Shown here: piece after piece, positions 1 to 9,165 of the stretch
Layout of the letters: every line of letters starts with the position of its first letter
Numbering within the stretch: the first letter of the stretch is position 1
Source: Paucilactobacillus vaccinostercus DSM 20634
GTDB lineage: Bacteria > Bacillota > Bacilli > Lactobacillales > Lactobacillaceae
Assembly (NCBI RefSeq): GCF_001436295.1
Contig: NZ_AYYY01000014.1
Location: forward strand, 62,001 to 126,000
DNA length: 64,000 nt
Direction of reading: 5' to 3'
The notes under the pieces: generated by a model
Databases searched by the model: none
What the model was told of the DNA's origin: nothing
What the model saw: the letters and a program-made list of their open reading frames with translations, nothing else
Position numbers and translations under genes: made by a program

Positions 1-1337
1 AAGTCATCGCGACAATTCTTATCAATACTAGCATTCAGCCGCAAAACATTGCGGCAATCGGCATTACTAATCAACGTGAAACCACCGTTGTTTGGGACCG
101 TCAAACCGGCGAACCCATCTATCATGCGATTGGTTGGCAGTCTCAGCAATCCGCCAAAATCGCCCGCCAATTGATCGCCAGTGGTCATAACGAGCAATTC
201 CGTGACAAAACTGGATTAAACGTTAATCCCTATTTCTCAGCCACCAAAATCCGCTGGATTCTCGATCACGTTGCCGGGGCCCAAGAACGGGCCGAAGCCG
301 GTGACCTGCTCTTCGGGACCATCGACTCATGGATTGCTTGGAAGCTATCGGAAGGTGCAGTTCACGTTACTGACTACTCGAATGCAAGCCGGACAATGCT
401 GTTCAATATTCACACGTTACAATGGGATTCAGAACTTTTAAACCTCCTTAACATTCCTGCCGCAATGCTCCCCGAGGTCCGTTCCAGTTCCGAAATTTAT
501 GCGACAACGAAGACATTTCAATTTTACGGTGCTGAGGTGCCGATTGCGGGAATTGCCGGTGACCAACAGGCCGCCTTGTTCGGCCAGGCCGGCTTTGAAA
601 AGGGAACCGTTAAAAACACCTACGGCCCTGGTTCCTTTATTGTGATGAACACCGGTGATCAGCCGCAACTATCCCAAAATAACCTCATCACGACGATTGC
701 TTACAGTATTAATGGCAAAGTCACCTACGCTCTCGAAGGAAGTATCTTCGTGGCTGGGCAGGCCGTTGATTGGCTCCAAGATAATTTGGGCATGATTAAC
801 AACGCCTTTGAATCGCGAGAGGCCGCCTTAGCTTCAACTAACGAAGACGAGGTATATGTGGTGCCTGCGTTTTCTGGACTTGGCGCGCCCTACTGGGACC
901 CCGAAGCCCGAGGTTCGGTCTTCGGGCTCACACGGGGAACTAACCGTAACGACTTCATCAAGGCCACCTTACAGTCCATCGCGTACCAGACTAAGGATGT
1001 TATTGAGACCATGAAAACTGATACCGGGCTCTCCATCCCGACCTTAAAAGCCGATGGTGGGGCCTCACGAAACACCTATCTTATGCAATTTCAGGCCGAT
1101 ATTTTAAATACCGAAGTCGATCGCGCAGCCGAAGAAGAAACCACCGCGTTGGGGGCTGCTTTCTTAGCGGGGCTCGCGGTTGACTACTGGCATAATACGG
1201 ATGAATTACGGGATGTCCTTGACGATGGAAAACTATTTAAACCGGCAATGGCTGAATCCAAACGCCATCGTCTGTATCGCGGCTGGCAAAACGCTGTCTC
1301 GGCCACTCAAATGTTTAAACCTGCTTCCCAAGATTAA
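1..1337 (+). CDS. glpK: Glycerol kinase, 3' part (5' end outside window)
   Basis: Phosphorylates glycerol to glycerol-3-phosphate with ATP; cytosolic FGGY-family kinase. The reading frame is open from base 3, so the true start lies before the window. Visible family motifs are the glycerol-binding segment [45 protein letters not shown] and the C-terminal ATP-domain motif [15 protein letters not shown], then [15 protein letters not shown]. Only about the first 60 residues are missing. In the FYG-containing loop where enterococcal and many lactobacillar enzymes carry the histidine phosphorylated by PTS HPr, this protein has Gln (codon 519-521). An MFS gene follows; dhaT lies 18 kb away. Confidence 0.95.
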   Translation, partial: VIATILINTSIQPQNIAAIGITNQRETTVVWDRQTGEPIYHAIGWQSQQSAKIARQLIASGHNEQFRDKTGLNVNPYFSATKIRWILDHVAGAQERAEAGDLLFGTIDSWIAWKLSEGAVHVTDYSNASRTMLFNIHTLQWDSELLNLLNIPAAMLPEVRSSSEIYATTKTFQFYGAEVPIAGIAGDQQAALFGQAGFEKGTVKNTYGPGSFIVMNTGDQPQLSQNNLITTIAYSINGKVTYALEGSIFVAGQAVDWLQDNLGMINNAFESREAALASTNEDEVYVVPAFSGLGAPYWDPEARGSVFGLTRGTNRNDFIKATLQSIAYQTKDVIETMKTDTGLSIPTLKADGGASRNTYLMQFQADILNTEVDRAAEEETTALGAAFLAGLAVDYWHNTDELRDVLDDGKLFKPAMAESKRHRLYRGWQNAVSATQMFKPASQD

Positions 1338-1345
1338 ATTATTTT

Positions 1346-1354
1346 TGTTATAAT
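1346..1354 (+). promoter_or_regulatory. Extended -10 promoter for the MFS gene
   Basis: TGTTATAAT is an extended -10 element (TGnTATAAT) just after the glpK stop. No good -35 is seen, as is usual with an extended -10. The transcript would have a leader of about 110 nt. An imperfect inverted repeat (about 1356-1382, CGAAT-GGAA arms) sits in the early leader and may be an operator or a weak glpK terminator. Confidence 0.5.
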
Positions 1355-1474
1355 ACGAATTGGAAATATTTAATTCCATTCGTCGATCAGGTAAAACGTT
1401 TTAACAATGATTAAATCAATTATTCTTAACCATCTATTTTTCGTCATCTAACAGTCAAGAAAGGAAGTGTTTGT

Positions 1475-2656
1475 TTGAAAAATCGCAAGCATAGCACATT
1501 TTTAATTTTAGGTATTTTTCTTCTGGGCGCTTGTATGAGAACCCCCATTACTTCAATTCCATCGATGCTGAATAGTATCGCTGACGGGATTGGGGTTAAA
1601 TCAACTAGTTTAGGAATTTTAACGACGCTCCCCCTAATCTGTTTTGGGCTCATTTCACCCTTTGTTCCAAAAATCAGTGCCAAACTGGGCAATGAAGTCA
1701 CGATTGCCCTCACCATGATCCTCCTGACAGCCGGATCATATCTTCGGATTTTCAATATTTCGAGCTTATTTATCGGGACCTTACTTGTCGGTGTGGCGCT
1801 GACCTTCATCAACGTCTTGCTGCCCGCACTGATTACAGATAATCTCCCCACTAAAATTGGAACCATGACCAGCTTGTACATTCTTTCAATGGCCACTTTT
1901 AGTTCCATCGGCGCCGGGATCAGTTCCCCCCTCGCTCAGGCGATTAACTGGCAGTTTGTCGTCATCATTCTAACGTTACTGGCACTGATCACATTAGTTC
2001 TCTGGCTGCCCAATATTCGCTTTAACAAACGGGAAACCCCAACCGAACAGGGGACGGCTCCCAATCCTTGGACCAATAAAACCGCTTGGTTACTGCTACT
2101 CTACTTCGGACTATCCTCATTTGTGTTCTACACACTGATTGCGTGGCTCCCCACGATTGCAATCAATGCCGGTATTTCGGCCAATACCGCCAGCCTCTTA
2201 GCCGGTTTATTCCAACTGGCTTCAATTCCCCCATCGTTTGTAATCCCCGTTCTCGCCGAAAAGATGACCAACCGCAAGCCGATCGTCTTTGGGGCCGGTG
2301 CCGCCACCATTATCGGTCTTTTGGGACTCATGCTCCCGATTCATTCGGTAACCTACTTTGTGGTCTTAAATATCATTTTAGGTCTCGCGACTTCCGCAAC
2401 CTTCTCCCTCTTGATGACACTCTTTGGACTCAAAACCAAGACATCTCAAGAAACAAGCAGTCTTTCCGGAATGGCACAATCTTTGGGATACTTGATCGCT
2501 GCCGTTGGACCGGTTTTAACGGGTTCGCTTCAATCGGTCACTCACTCTTGGGGAACCAGTCTCCTAGTCATGATTCTAATCACTATTTTGTTCTCCTTAG
2601 CCGGGATATGGAGCGAAAAACGCAAATTCGTCTTTAATTCCGAAAAAAAGTTTTAG
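1475..2656 (+). CDS. MFS transporter, CynX/NimT-like
   Basis: A 393-residue protein with about 12 hydrophobic segments. It resembles the cyanate/2-nitroimidazole (CynX/NimT) branch of the major facilitator superfamily, from the N-terminal GACMRTPITSIPSML stretch onward; the substrate is not predictable. The start is TTG at 1475, with AAAGGAAGTG at 1460-1469 as ribosome binding site. A soluble loop of about 20 residues around position 190 separates the two six-helix halves. It is monocistronic as far as can be seen, between glpK and zwf. No regulator is adjacent. Confidence 0.8.
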   Translation: MKNRKHSTFLILGIFLLGACMRTPITSIPSMLNSIADGIGVKSTSLGILTTLPLICFGLISPFVPKISAKLGNEVTIALTMILLTAGSYLRIFNISSLFIGTLLVGVALTFINVLLPALITDNLPTKIGTMTSLYILSMATFSSIGAGISSPLAQAINWQFVVIILTLLALITLVLWLPNIRFNKRETPTEQGTAPNPWTNKTAWLLLLYFGLSSFVFYTLIAWLPTIAINAGISANTASLLAGLFQLASIPPSFVIPVLAEKMTNRKPIVFGAGAATIIGLLGLMLPIHSVTYFVVLNIILGLATSATFSLLMTLFGLKTKTSQETSSLSGMAQSLGYLIAAVGPVLTGSLQSVTHSWGTSLLVMILITILFSLAGIWSEKRKFVFNSEKKF

Positions 2657-2765
2657 AAAATTAACGATCTATACCAATTCGTTAAAACTTTACTAAACAA
2701 CCACCATTTTTACTTTCGTTAATCCTACCCAATTACCGTAGATTTCCTTTAACGGGGTTAATCAC

Positions 2766-2816
2766 TGAAAACGCTGTCTTTTAGGGCGTGCACAATGTCA
2801 CAAGAGAGTATATAAT
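2766..2816 (+). promoter_or_regulatory. zwf promoter with upstream cre-like site
   Basis: TATAAT at 2811-2816 is a perfect -10 box, with a weak -35 (TGCACA, 2789-2794). Just upstream, TGAAAACGCTGTCT (2766-2779) differs from the CcpA cre consensus TGWAANCGNTNWCA only at its last base. Carbon catabolite control of zwf is inferred, not shown. Confidence 0.5.
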
Positions 2817-2865
2817 CGTGATTGTTAGATTAGTGTTCTACCATTGACCAAAAGGAGTGAAAGTT

Positions 2866-4344
2866 TTGACAAAAGAAAACAAGGCCGTATTTACATTTTT
2901 TGGCGCATCAGGTGATCTCGCCAAACGTAAACTATATCCATCGTTGTTTAAGCTTTACCAAAAGGGCTACCTCAAGGAACATTTCGCTGTTATCGGGACT
3001 TCCCGGGCAAAGTGGTCCGACGATCAGTTTCAAGGAATTGTTGCTGAATCAATTAAGGGAATTAAAGAAGAAAAAGCCGGCCAAGCCGCTAAATTTGTGA
3101 GTCATTTCTACTATATAGCACATGATGTCACTGATAAGCCGCACTACGCCGCACTGGATGCTTTGATTACCAAGCTGAACAAACAATATGATGCGTTGGG
3201 TAACCGCCTGTTCTACTTCTCAATGGCCCCTTCGTTCTTCAGCCAAATTGCATTAAACCTTAAATCAGAAGGCTTGATTACTGACGAAGGATACAACCGA
3301 TTGGTCATCGAAAAACCATTTGGTCGCGACTACAAGTCTGCTAAGGAATTAAATGATGCCCTAACCGCCTCATTTGAAGAAGATCAAATCTACCGGATTG
3401 ATCATTACCTTGGTAAAGAAATGATTCAAAACATCGAAGCACTACGCTTTGGCAATACTATTTTTGAATCAATGTGGAACAATCGTTACATTGATAATAT
3501 CCAAATTACGTTAAGTGAAAAACTGGGTGTTGAGGAACGTGCTTCCTATTATGATACATCTGGTGCCCTTCGTGACATGGTGCAAAATCACATTCTCCAA
3601 ATCGTAAGCCAGTTAGCGATGGAACAACCCGTCGCCTTTACCGACGATGATGTGCGGGTTGAAAAAGTGAAGGCCCTTCGGAGTCTCCGCGTCTATAGCC
3701 CGACTGAAGCCGCTACTAACTTTGTCCGTGGTCAGTACGATGCCAGTGACAATAGCAACGCCTACCGTGATGAAGACGGAGTCCCTGAAGGATCAACCAC
3801 CGAAACCTTCGTTGCCGGCAAATTACTATTTGATAATTACCGTTGGTCAGGTGTTCCCTTCTATATCCGAACTGGTAAGAAATTAGCCGACAAATTTACC
3901 CGCATTGATGTTGTCTTCAAAAAGCCATTGATCGATATCTTTGCTTTCCCACAAAATCAAGATGCCGCTTTGTCATCCAATGTTTTGACGATTTATGTTG
4001 AACCACAATCAGGCTTTTCACTGCGGGTTAACGCTAAGAGTACCGGTCAAGGCTTTGAAACAGAACCCATCAACCTTGACTTCTACCAAGATGCTGACAA
4101 AGAAAAAGAAGTGCCAGAACCCTACGAACGTCTTTTGCACGACACCCTTGAAGGTAATAGTACGAACTTTGCCTCATGGACCGAAGTGGCCTACGCTTGG
4201 AAATTTGTCGATGCGATTCGGAAGCTTTGGGACATTGAAGAACCACGTTTTCCAAACTACGTTCCCGGCTCCATGGGACCAGCTGCCTCAGACGAATTGT
4301 TGCAGCGTGATGGGCGCTCATGGGTCTATCGCTTGAACCAATAA
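2866..4344 (+). CDS. zwf: Glucose-6-phosphate 1-dehydrogenase
   Basis: Oxidises glucose-6-phosphate to 6-phosphogluconolactone, first step of the oxidative pentose phosphate/phosphoketolase route. The N-terminal Rossmann motif is FFGASGDLAKRKLYPSLF and the active-site motif is RIDHYLGKE, containing the catalytic His-Tyr-Leu-Gly-Lys. Length about 492, normal for the family. A GTG at 2857 is also in frame, but it overlaps the ribosome binding site AAAGGAGTG; TTG at 2866 gives normal spacing and is chosen. Followed by its own terminator and then gnd, the next-but-one enzyme of the pathway. Confidence 0.95.
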   Translation: MTKENKAVFTFFGASGDLAKRKLYPSLFKLYQKGYLKEHFAVIGTSRAKWSDDQFQGIVAESIKGIKEEKAGQAAKFVSHFYYIAHDVTDKPHYAALDALITKLNKQYDALGNRLFYFSMAPSFFSQIALNLKSEGLITDEGYNRLVIEKPFGRDYKSAKELNDALTASFEEDQIYRIDHYLGKEMIQNIEALRFGNTIFESMWNNRYIDNIQITLSEKLGVEERASYYDTSGALRDMVQNHILQIVSQLAMEQPVAFTDDDVRVEKVKALRSLRVYSPTEAATNFVRGQYDASDNSNAYRDEDGVPEGSTTETFVAGKLLFDNYRWSGVPFYIRTGKKLADKFTRIDVVFKKPLIDIFAFPQNQDAALSSNVLTIYVEPQSGFSLRVNAKSTGQGFETEPINLDFYQDADKEKEVPEPYERLLHDTLEGNSTNFASWTEVAYAWKFVDAIRKLWDIEEPRFPNYVPGSMGPAASDELLQRDGRSWVYRLNQ

Positions 4345-4355
4345 TTTGAATTATC

Positions 4356-4417
4356 GAAGCAAAATGAGTTACAATATGCGTGCATTGTGATATTTGTAAC
4401 TTTATTTTGCTTTTTTT
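4356..4417 (+). terminator. zwf terminator
   Basis: A long hairpin with arms AAGCAAAATGAGTTACAA and TTTGTAACTTTATTTTGCTT (small mismatches), followed directly by a run of T. It separates zwf from gnd, so the two are separate transcripts apart from any read-through. Confidence 0.8.
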
Positions 4418-4428
4418 GCATTTACAGT

Positions 4429-4456
4429 TTGATGTTTTAGAAAATAATGGTACTAT
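4429..4456 (+). promoter_or_regulatory. gnd promoter
   Basis: TTGATG (4429-4434), a 16-nt spacer and TACTAT (4451-4456) form a reasonable housekeeping promoter, with the AAGGAGAG ribosome binding site about 30 nt downstream. Confidence 0.5.
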
Positions 4457-4498
4457 AGTCATGAAAACACTTTAATTAAAACGAAGGAGAGTTAGCAC

Positions 4499-5929
4499 AT
4501 GTCTGATCAAAAAGCACAAATTGGCGTTGTCGGTCTGGCCGTTATGGGTAAGAACTTGGCTTTGAACATTGAAAGCCGTGGATTCACTGTTGGTGTTTAC
4601 AACCGTTCCCGTGCAAAAACCGATAATATGATGAAGGACCATTCTGAAAAGAAATTGGTTCCTAGTTTTACTGTTGAAGATTTTGTCAACTCACTTGAAA
4701 CACCACGTCGTATTTTGATGATGGTTAAGGCTGGTAAGCCAACTGATGCCGTGATTGACGAATTACTTCCATTGCTTGACAAGGGTGACGTGTTAATTGA
4801 TGGTGGGAACACAAACTTCCACGATACAATGGCTCGTAACGCTAAGTTGGACAAGTCAGGAATTAACTTCATCGGAATGGGCGTTTCTGGTGGTGAATTA
4901 GGTGCCCTTCAAGGTCCTTCATTGATGCCAGGTGGCCAAAAAGAAGCTTATGACTTGGTTGCTCCTATCTTGGAACAAATCGCTGCTAAAGCTGAAGATG
5001 GCAAGCCATGTGTTTCATACATTGGTCCTAACGGTGCCGGCCACTACGTTAAGATGGTCCACAACGGTATCGAATATGGTGACGAAGAATTAATCGATGA
5101 AAGCTACAACATTTTACGGAACGTTGCTGGCCTTTCAATGGATGAATTAGCCGACACATTCAAAGAATGGAACGAAGGCGAACTTGACAGTTACCTTGTT
5201 GAAATCACTGCTGACATCTTAACTCGTAAAGATGACTTAGGTGACGACAAGAACTTGCCAATCGTCGACGCTATCTTGGATCGTGGTGCTAACAAAGGAA
5301 CTGGTAAGTGGTCATCAGAAGATGCCCTTGCAATCGGTGTTCCTCAATCAGTTATTACTGAATCAGTTTACGCTCGTTACATCTCAATGTTGAAGGACGA
5401 ACGTGTGGCTGCAAGCAAGGTTCTTGCCGGCCCAACTGAAAAGGTTGAATTTGACAAGTCTACAATCGTTGAAAAGGTTCGCCAAGCATTATTCTTTGGT
5501 AAGATCATGAGCTATGCTCAAGGATTCGAACAATTACGTTTTGCTTCAGAAGAATACGATTGGAACCTCCAATTTGGTCAATTAGCTCAAATCTGGCGTG
5601 AAGGCTGCATTATCCGTGCTCAATTCCTTCAAACTATTACTGACGCCTTTGAAAAGGATCCTAAGTTAACTAACCTCTTGTTAGATGACTACTTCAAGGA
5701 CATTTCAGCTAAGTACCAAAGTGCTACTCGTGAAGTTGTTGCTTTAGCTATCAAGGCTGGTGTTCCAGTTCCTAGCTTGAGTGCTGCTGTCACATACTAC
5801 GACTCATACCGTGCAGAAGTGCTTCCTGCTAACTTGCTCCAAGCACAACGTGATTACTTCGGTGCCCACACATACGAACGTGTTGACCGCCCAGGTAACT
5901 TCCACTATTCATGGTACGAAGAACAATAG
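4499..5929 (+). CDS. gnd: 6-phosphogluconate dehydrogenase (decarboxylating)
   Basis: Converts 6-phosphogluconate to ribulose-5-phosphate, CO2 and NAD(P)H, the CO2-forming step of heterolactic fermentation. The N-terminal dinucleotide motif is [18 protein letters not shown], followed by MVKAGKP and the substrate/catalytic motifs [28 protein letters not shown] and [15 protein letters not shown] (catalytic Lys). The 476-residue length is typical. Codon use is strongly biased to a small set (GGT, CGT, GAA, AAC) compared with neighbours, as in highly expressed genes. It has its own promoter and a strong bidirectional terminator. Confidence 0.97.
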   Translation: MSDQKAQIGVVGLAVMGKNLALNIESRGFTVGVYNRSRAKTDNMMKDHSEKKLVPSFTVEDFVNSLETPRRILMMVKAGKPTDAVIDELLPLLDKGDVLIDGGNTNFHDTMARNAKLDKSGINFIGMGVSGGELGALQGPSLMPGGQKEAYDLVAPILEQIAAKAEDGKPCVSYIGPNGAGHYVKMVHNGIEYGDEELIDESYNILRNVAGLSMDELADTFKEWNEGELDSYLVEITADILTRKDDLGDDKNLPIVDAILDRGANKGTGKWSSEDALAIGVPQSVITESVYARYISMLKDERVAASKVLAGPTEKVEFDKSTIVEKVRQALFFGKIMSYAQGFEQLRFASEEYDWNLQFGQLAQIWREGCIIRAQFLQTITDAFEKDPKLTNLLLDDYFKDISAKYQSATREVVALAIKAGVPVPSLSAAVTYYDSYRAEVLPANLLQAQRDYFGAHTYERVDRPGNFHYSWYEEQ

Positions 5930-5946
5930 GATACGCACCGCGTATT

Positions 5947-5986
5947 CAAAAAGCCTTATCAAACTTCGGTTTGATAAGGCTTTTTT
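5947..5986. terminator. Bidirectional terminator between gnd and pdp
   Basis: A perfect 14-bp stem (AAGCCTTATCAAAC / GTTTGATAAGGCTT) with a TTCG tetraloop, T-run on the plus side and A-run on the other. It serves convergent gnd and the deo operon. Confidence 0.95.
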
Positions 5987-5990
5987 GTAT

Positions 5991-7292
5991 TTATTTGGTG
6001 ATTACTTCGTGAATTAGTTTCATCGTTGGTGCTTGATCACCAATGATAAAATTGGCCCGAATAAGTTTTTCAACACCATCAATTTCTTTTTGATTGCTGT
6101 GGACCGTCACAAGTGGTTCCCCTTGTCGCACCTTGTCACCAACTTTATGGTGCAACACCAGTCCCACCGCATAGTCGAGCTGATCATCCTTGGCTGAACG
6201 TCCACCACCAAGCCGCATACTAGCAATTCCCATTTCATCCGCAGCGATCTTAGTCACAATACCATCACGCTCGGCCACAATCGGAATATGATACTGTGCT
6301 TGGGGCATCACCCCATAATCATCAATCACCGCCGGATCACCATCTTGCATGATAATCATCTGCTTAAACTTCTCCAGTGCCGATCCATCCTTAATCGTTT
6401 GTTCTAGCATCAGCCGGGCCGTTTCAAGATCTGGTGCCTGATTAGCCAACACCACCATCTGTGATCCCAGTGTGAGCACCAAATCAACCAGGTCAGCCGG
6501 ACCCTTGCCTTTCAGAACATCAATCGATTCTTCAATCTCGAGTGAATTGCCGATCTTATTACCGAGTGGCTGATTCATATCCGAAATAATCGCCATACTC
6601 TTCACCCCCGCTTGATTGGCAATCTCCACCAATGCATGGGCAAGCTTCTGTGCGTCTCGTTCTTCGCGCATAAATGCGCCGGACCCTGTCTTCACATCGA
6701 TAACCAAAGCATCCGTTCCAGAAGCCAACTTCTTGCTTAGAATCGAACTGGCAATCAATGGGATCGAGTCTACCGTATCCGTCACGTCGCGTAATCCATA
6801 AATTCGGGCGTCTGCCGGTGCAATTTCTCCGGTCGCACCCACAATCGCTAGTCCAATTGTTTGGACCTGATGGATGAATTCCGTTTCGGATAATGCCACC
6901 CGGTATCCGGGGATGGCCTCAAGCTTGTCCAGCGTCCCGCCAGTATGCCCCAGTCCCCGGCCAGAAATCATTGGTACCGGAATACCCAATGCTGCCACCA
7001 TTGCGGCTAAAGGGAGGCTTGTTTTATCCCCTACACCACCGGTAGAGTGCTTGTCTACTTTTATCCCGTCAATCGCGGATAAATCCAGCCGATCACCCGA
7101 ATTCAACATCGCCATCGTCAACTTAGTTTGTTCGGGAGCGGTCATCCCCTGAAAATAAATCGCCATCAGCAAAGCACTAATTTGGTAATCTTCAATTGAG
7201 CCATCAACCACGCCACTAATAAAAAAATCAATTTGCTCGTCGGTTAGCTCGTGTCCATTGCGCTTCGTATCAATGATATCTAACATTCTCAT
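5991..7292 (-). CDS. pdp: Pyrimidine-nucleoside phosphorylase
   Basis: Phosphorolysis of uridine, deoxyuridine and thymidine to base and (deoxy)ribose-1-phosphate. Family motifs: KVDKHSTGGVGDKTSLPL near residue 80 (phosphate and base binding) and SGRGLGHTGGTLDKLE. The start chosen is the ATG at 7292 (protein begins MRMLDIIDTKRNG), preceded by GGAGG with 8-nt spacing; an upstream in-frame start at 7325 has no ribosome binding site. About 433 residues, usual length. Last gene of deoC-deoB-deoD-regulator-pdp, and its deoxyribose-1-P product feeds DeoB. Confidence 0.95.
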   Translation of the reverse strand: MRMLDIIDTKRNGHELTDEQIDFFISGVVDGSIEDYQISALLMAIYFQGMTAPEQTKLTMAMLNSGDRLDLSAIDGIKVDKHSTGGVGDKTSLPLAAMVAALGIPVPMISGRGLGHTGGTLDKLEAIPGYRVALSETEFIHQVQTIGLAIVGATGEIAPADARIYGLRDVTDTVDSIPLIASSILSKKLASGTDALVIDVKTGSGAFMREERDAQKLAHALVEIANQAGVKSMAIISDMNQPLGNKIGNSLEIEESIDVLKGKGPADLVDLVLTLGSQMVVLANQAPDLETARLMLEQTIKDGSALEKFKQMIIMQDGDPAVIDDYGVMPQAQYHIPIVAERDGIVTKIAADEMGIASMRLGGGRSAKDDQLDYAVGLVLHHKVGDKVRQGEPLVTVHSNQKEIDGVEKLIRANFIIGDQAPTMKLIHEVITK

Positions 7293-7383
7293 TATAATAG
7301 CCTCCATTTTTGTAACCGGTTTCAATTGTTAAAAATAAAAAATAGATTCGGCCAACGTGCACCAAACCTATTCAATTACGGTC

Positions 7384-8346
7384 TCAATCAAGTTGGTTAT
7401 CCACCAACTCTTGAGCTGCATGCTGATCAATGATTAGCGTGTTGGCGTAGTCGCCCCGTAATGCAGCAGCCACAGCCGGTACTTTGGCACTCCCAGCAGC
7501 CACCAAAATCGCATGTTCCTTTTGCCGCAAATCATCTAATTGAATACCAATTGTCCGGCGGTCGATTTTATCCGAAACAATGGCACCATTTTGATCAATA
7601 AACCGAGAAAAGACGTCACCGACGGCATGCTGTTTGAGATACTGCATTTCTTCTTCGGAGAAAAAGTCGAGCTGAAATACTAGGGCACTGTCACGAACCG
7701 TTCCCACGGTAAACACCGCAACGTTGGCCTTTCGTCCCAGATCCATTAAATACTGAATATGGCGTTCCTGTTCAACTAAGTCTTTCGTAATCTGCTGTTC
7801 AAAAATCACTGGCAATGGCAAGTACTGTGGGATACTGCGAAAAGCCGCGGCAAACGAATTAATACTTTCGTAAGCATAGGTGTGCTGTTTTGAATGCGAG
7901 ACACTTCCCTTTAATTGAACGACCTGAACATTTTTAACCTCTTCATTAACATCCAAATAACTGGCAATTTTATGAATGGTTTTGCCCCAACCGATTCCGA
8001 TAATATCATTATCAGTTACTGTGTCTTCCAGGTAGTGCGCCGCATAGTTGCCAACGGTATCCAAAGCTGCGGCACTATTCACCATCGGAATGGGAACGAC
8101 ATGCACTTCACCCACGCCGTACTTCTCACTAATTCGCTGCTCCAAAACTTCGGCACTTTCCAAGGGATCCATAATTTGGATGCGCACCAGACCTTGTTCC
8201 TTGGCACTTTTAAGCAATCGTGAGACCGTTGGCCGTGAAATATTAAGCTGTGCGGCAATTTGATTTTGACTGAGTTCTTGCTCGTAATACAGGTGTGCCA
8301 CTTCAATGCTCTGTTGAATTTTACTATTTTGAGTGTTCAATTGCAT
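7384..8346 (-). CDS. deoR: SorC/DeoR-type sugar-binding regulator of the deo operon
   Basis: A 320-residue SorC-family regulator. The N-terminal HTH (about residues 15-55, YYEQELSQNQIAAQLNISRP) is followed by a sugar-phosphate-binding domain with IGIGWGKTIHKIA and a late VAAGSAKVPAVAAALRG segment. It resembles Bacillus subtilis DeoR, which responds to deoxyribose-5-phosphate. Being inside the operon it probably regulates suggests autoregulation; a dyad in the deoC promoter is the likely operator. An AGTAGGT ribosome binding site precedes ATG 8346. Confidence 0.85.
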   Translation of the reverse strand: MQLNTQNSKIQQSIEVAHLYYEQELSQNQIAAQLNISRPTVSRLLKSAKEQGLVRIQIMDPLESAEVLEQRISEKYGVGEVHVVPIPMVNSAAALDTVGNYAAHYLEDTVTDNDIIGIGWGKTIHKIASYLDVNEEVKNVQVVQLKGSVSHSKQHTYAYESINSFAAAFRSIPQYLPLPVIFEQQITKDLVEQERHIQYLMDLGRKANVAVFTVGTVRDSALVFQLDFFSEEEMQYLKQHAVGDVFSRFIDQNGAIVSDKIDRRTIGIQLDDLRQKEHAILVAAGSAKVPAVAAALRGDYANTLIIDQHAAQELVDNQLD

Positions 8347-8433
8347 GACCTACTTTGCCTGGATTTGACCATCGTTAATTATAACCCTCGGGCGAAATGA
8401 TTAAAATGGTCATGGTTCCCACTCAATGGAAAC

Positions 8434-9141
8434 TTATGCACGAATGCCAGTTTCTAACGATACTTTCATCATGTCGGTAAAGGATTGTTCCCGTTCCTTA
8501 GCTGAAGCGGCTTCCCCCGTCACCAGATTGTCGCTACATGTCAGAATACTAAGTGTCTTGATATTGTACTTAGCACCAATCAAGAATAAGCCCGCAGACT
8601 CCATTTCAGTCGCCACACAACCGTAATCAGCTAGCTTCTTCATGTCGATCTCATCGTTATAGAAACGATCGGCCGCAAAGATATTGCCGACGCGTACGGG
8701 CACGTTCATCTCCTGAGCCACATGGTAAGCACTATCCAATAATTCAAAATTGGACAGTGGGGCGTAGTAAATGCCGGCACCAAATGTATTGGCTGTAACG
8801 GCGGAATCCGTCGTCGATCCCTGACCGAGGATAACATCCCCAATTTTCACATCTTCGCGCATCCCGCCGGCGGTACCAACCCGAATGATCGTTTGAACAC
8901 CATAAAACTTGATGAGCTCGGTTGCATAAATTGAGAGTGACGGAATTCCCATTCCACTTCCCTGAACTGAGATCAGGTGACCCTTATACTTACCGGTATA
9001 ACCGAACATGTTCCGTACTGTGTTGTATTGAACAACATCATCCAGAAAATTTTCAGCAATAAACTTGGCCCGCAGCGGGTCCCCTGGAAATAAGACGGTC
9101 TTTGCAATTTGGCCGGGTTCGGCACCAATGTGAGTACTCAT
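8434..9141 (-). CDS. deoD: Purine-nucleoside phosphorylase, DeoD type
   Basis: Cleaves purine (deoxy)nucleosides with phosphate. At 235 residues it has the hexameric DeoD length. Motifs: GAEPGQIAKTVLFPGDPLRAKF (phosphate site) in the N-terminus, GSGMGIPSLSIYATEL in the middle and VATEMESAGLFLIGAK (ribose binding Met-Glu) near residue 180. The late segment LTCSDNLVTGE carries the catalytic Asp. AAGGAGGAAG precedes ATG. The downstream regulator is 87 nt away and deoB is 24 nt upstream. Confidence 0.95.
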   Translation of the reverse strand: MSTHIGAEPGQIAKTVLFPGDPLRAKFIAENFLDDVVQYNTVRNMFGYTGKYKGHLISVQGSGMGIPSLSIYATELIKFYGVQTIIRVGTAGGMREDVKIGDVILGQGSTTDSAVTANTFGAGIYYAPLSNFELLDSAYHVAQEMNVPVRVGNIFAADRFYNDEIDMKKLADYGCVATEMESAGLFLIGAKYNIKTLSILTCSDNLVTGEAASAKEREQSFTDMMKVSLETGIRA

Positions 9142-9165
9142 AAGTTCTTCCTCCTTGTTTAATGA

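Noticed and set aside
1405-1422. TGATTAAATCA dyad resembling an Fnr box
   Set aside because: Spacer is 3 nt, not 4, and the region is AT-rich; too weak.
1444-1908. 154-codon minus-strand frame over the MFS gene
   Set aside because: Antisense shadow; hydrophobic composition only mirrors the transporter.
2086-2637. 183-codon second frame within the MFS gene
   Set aside because: Overlaps the transporter throughout; amino acid composition (many Arg/His/Cys) is unlike a real protein.
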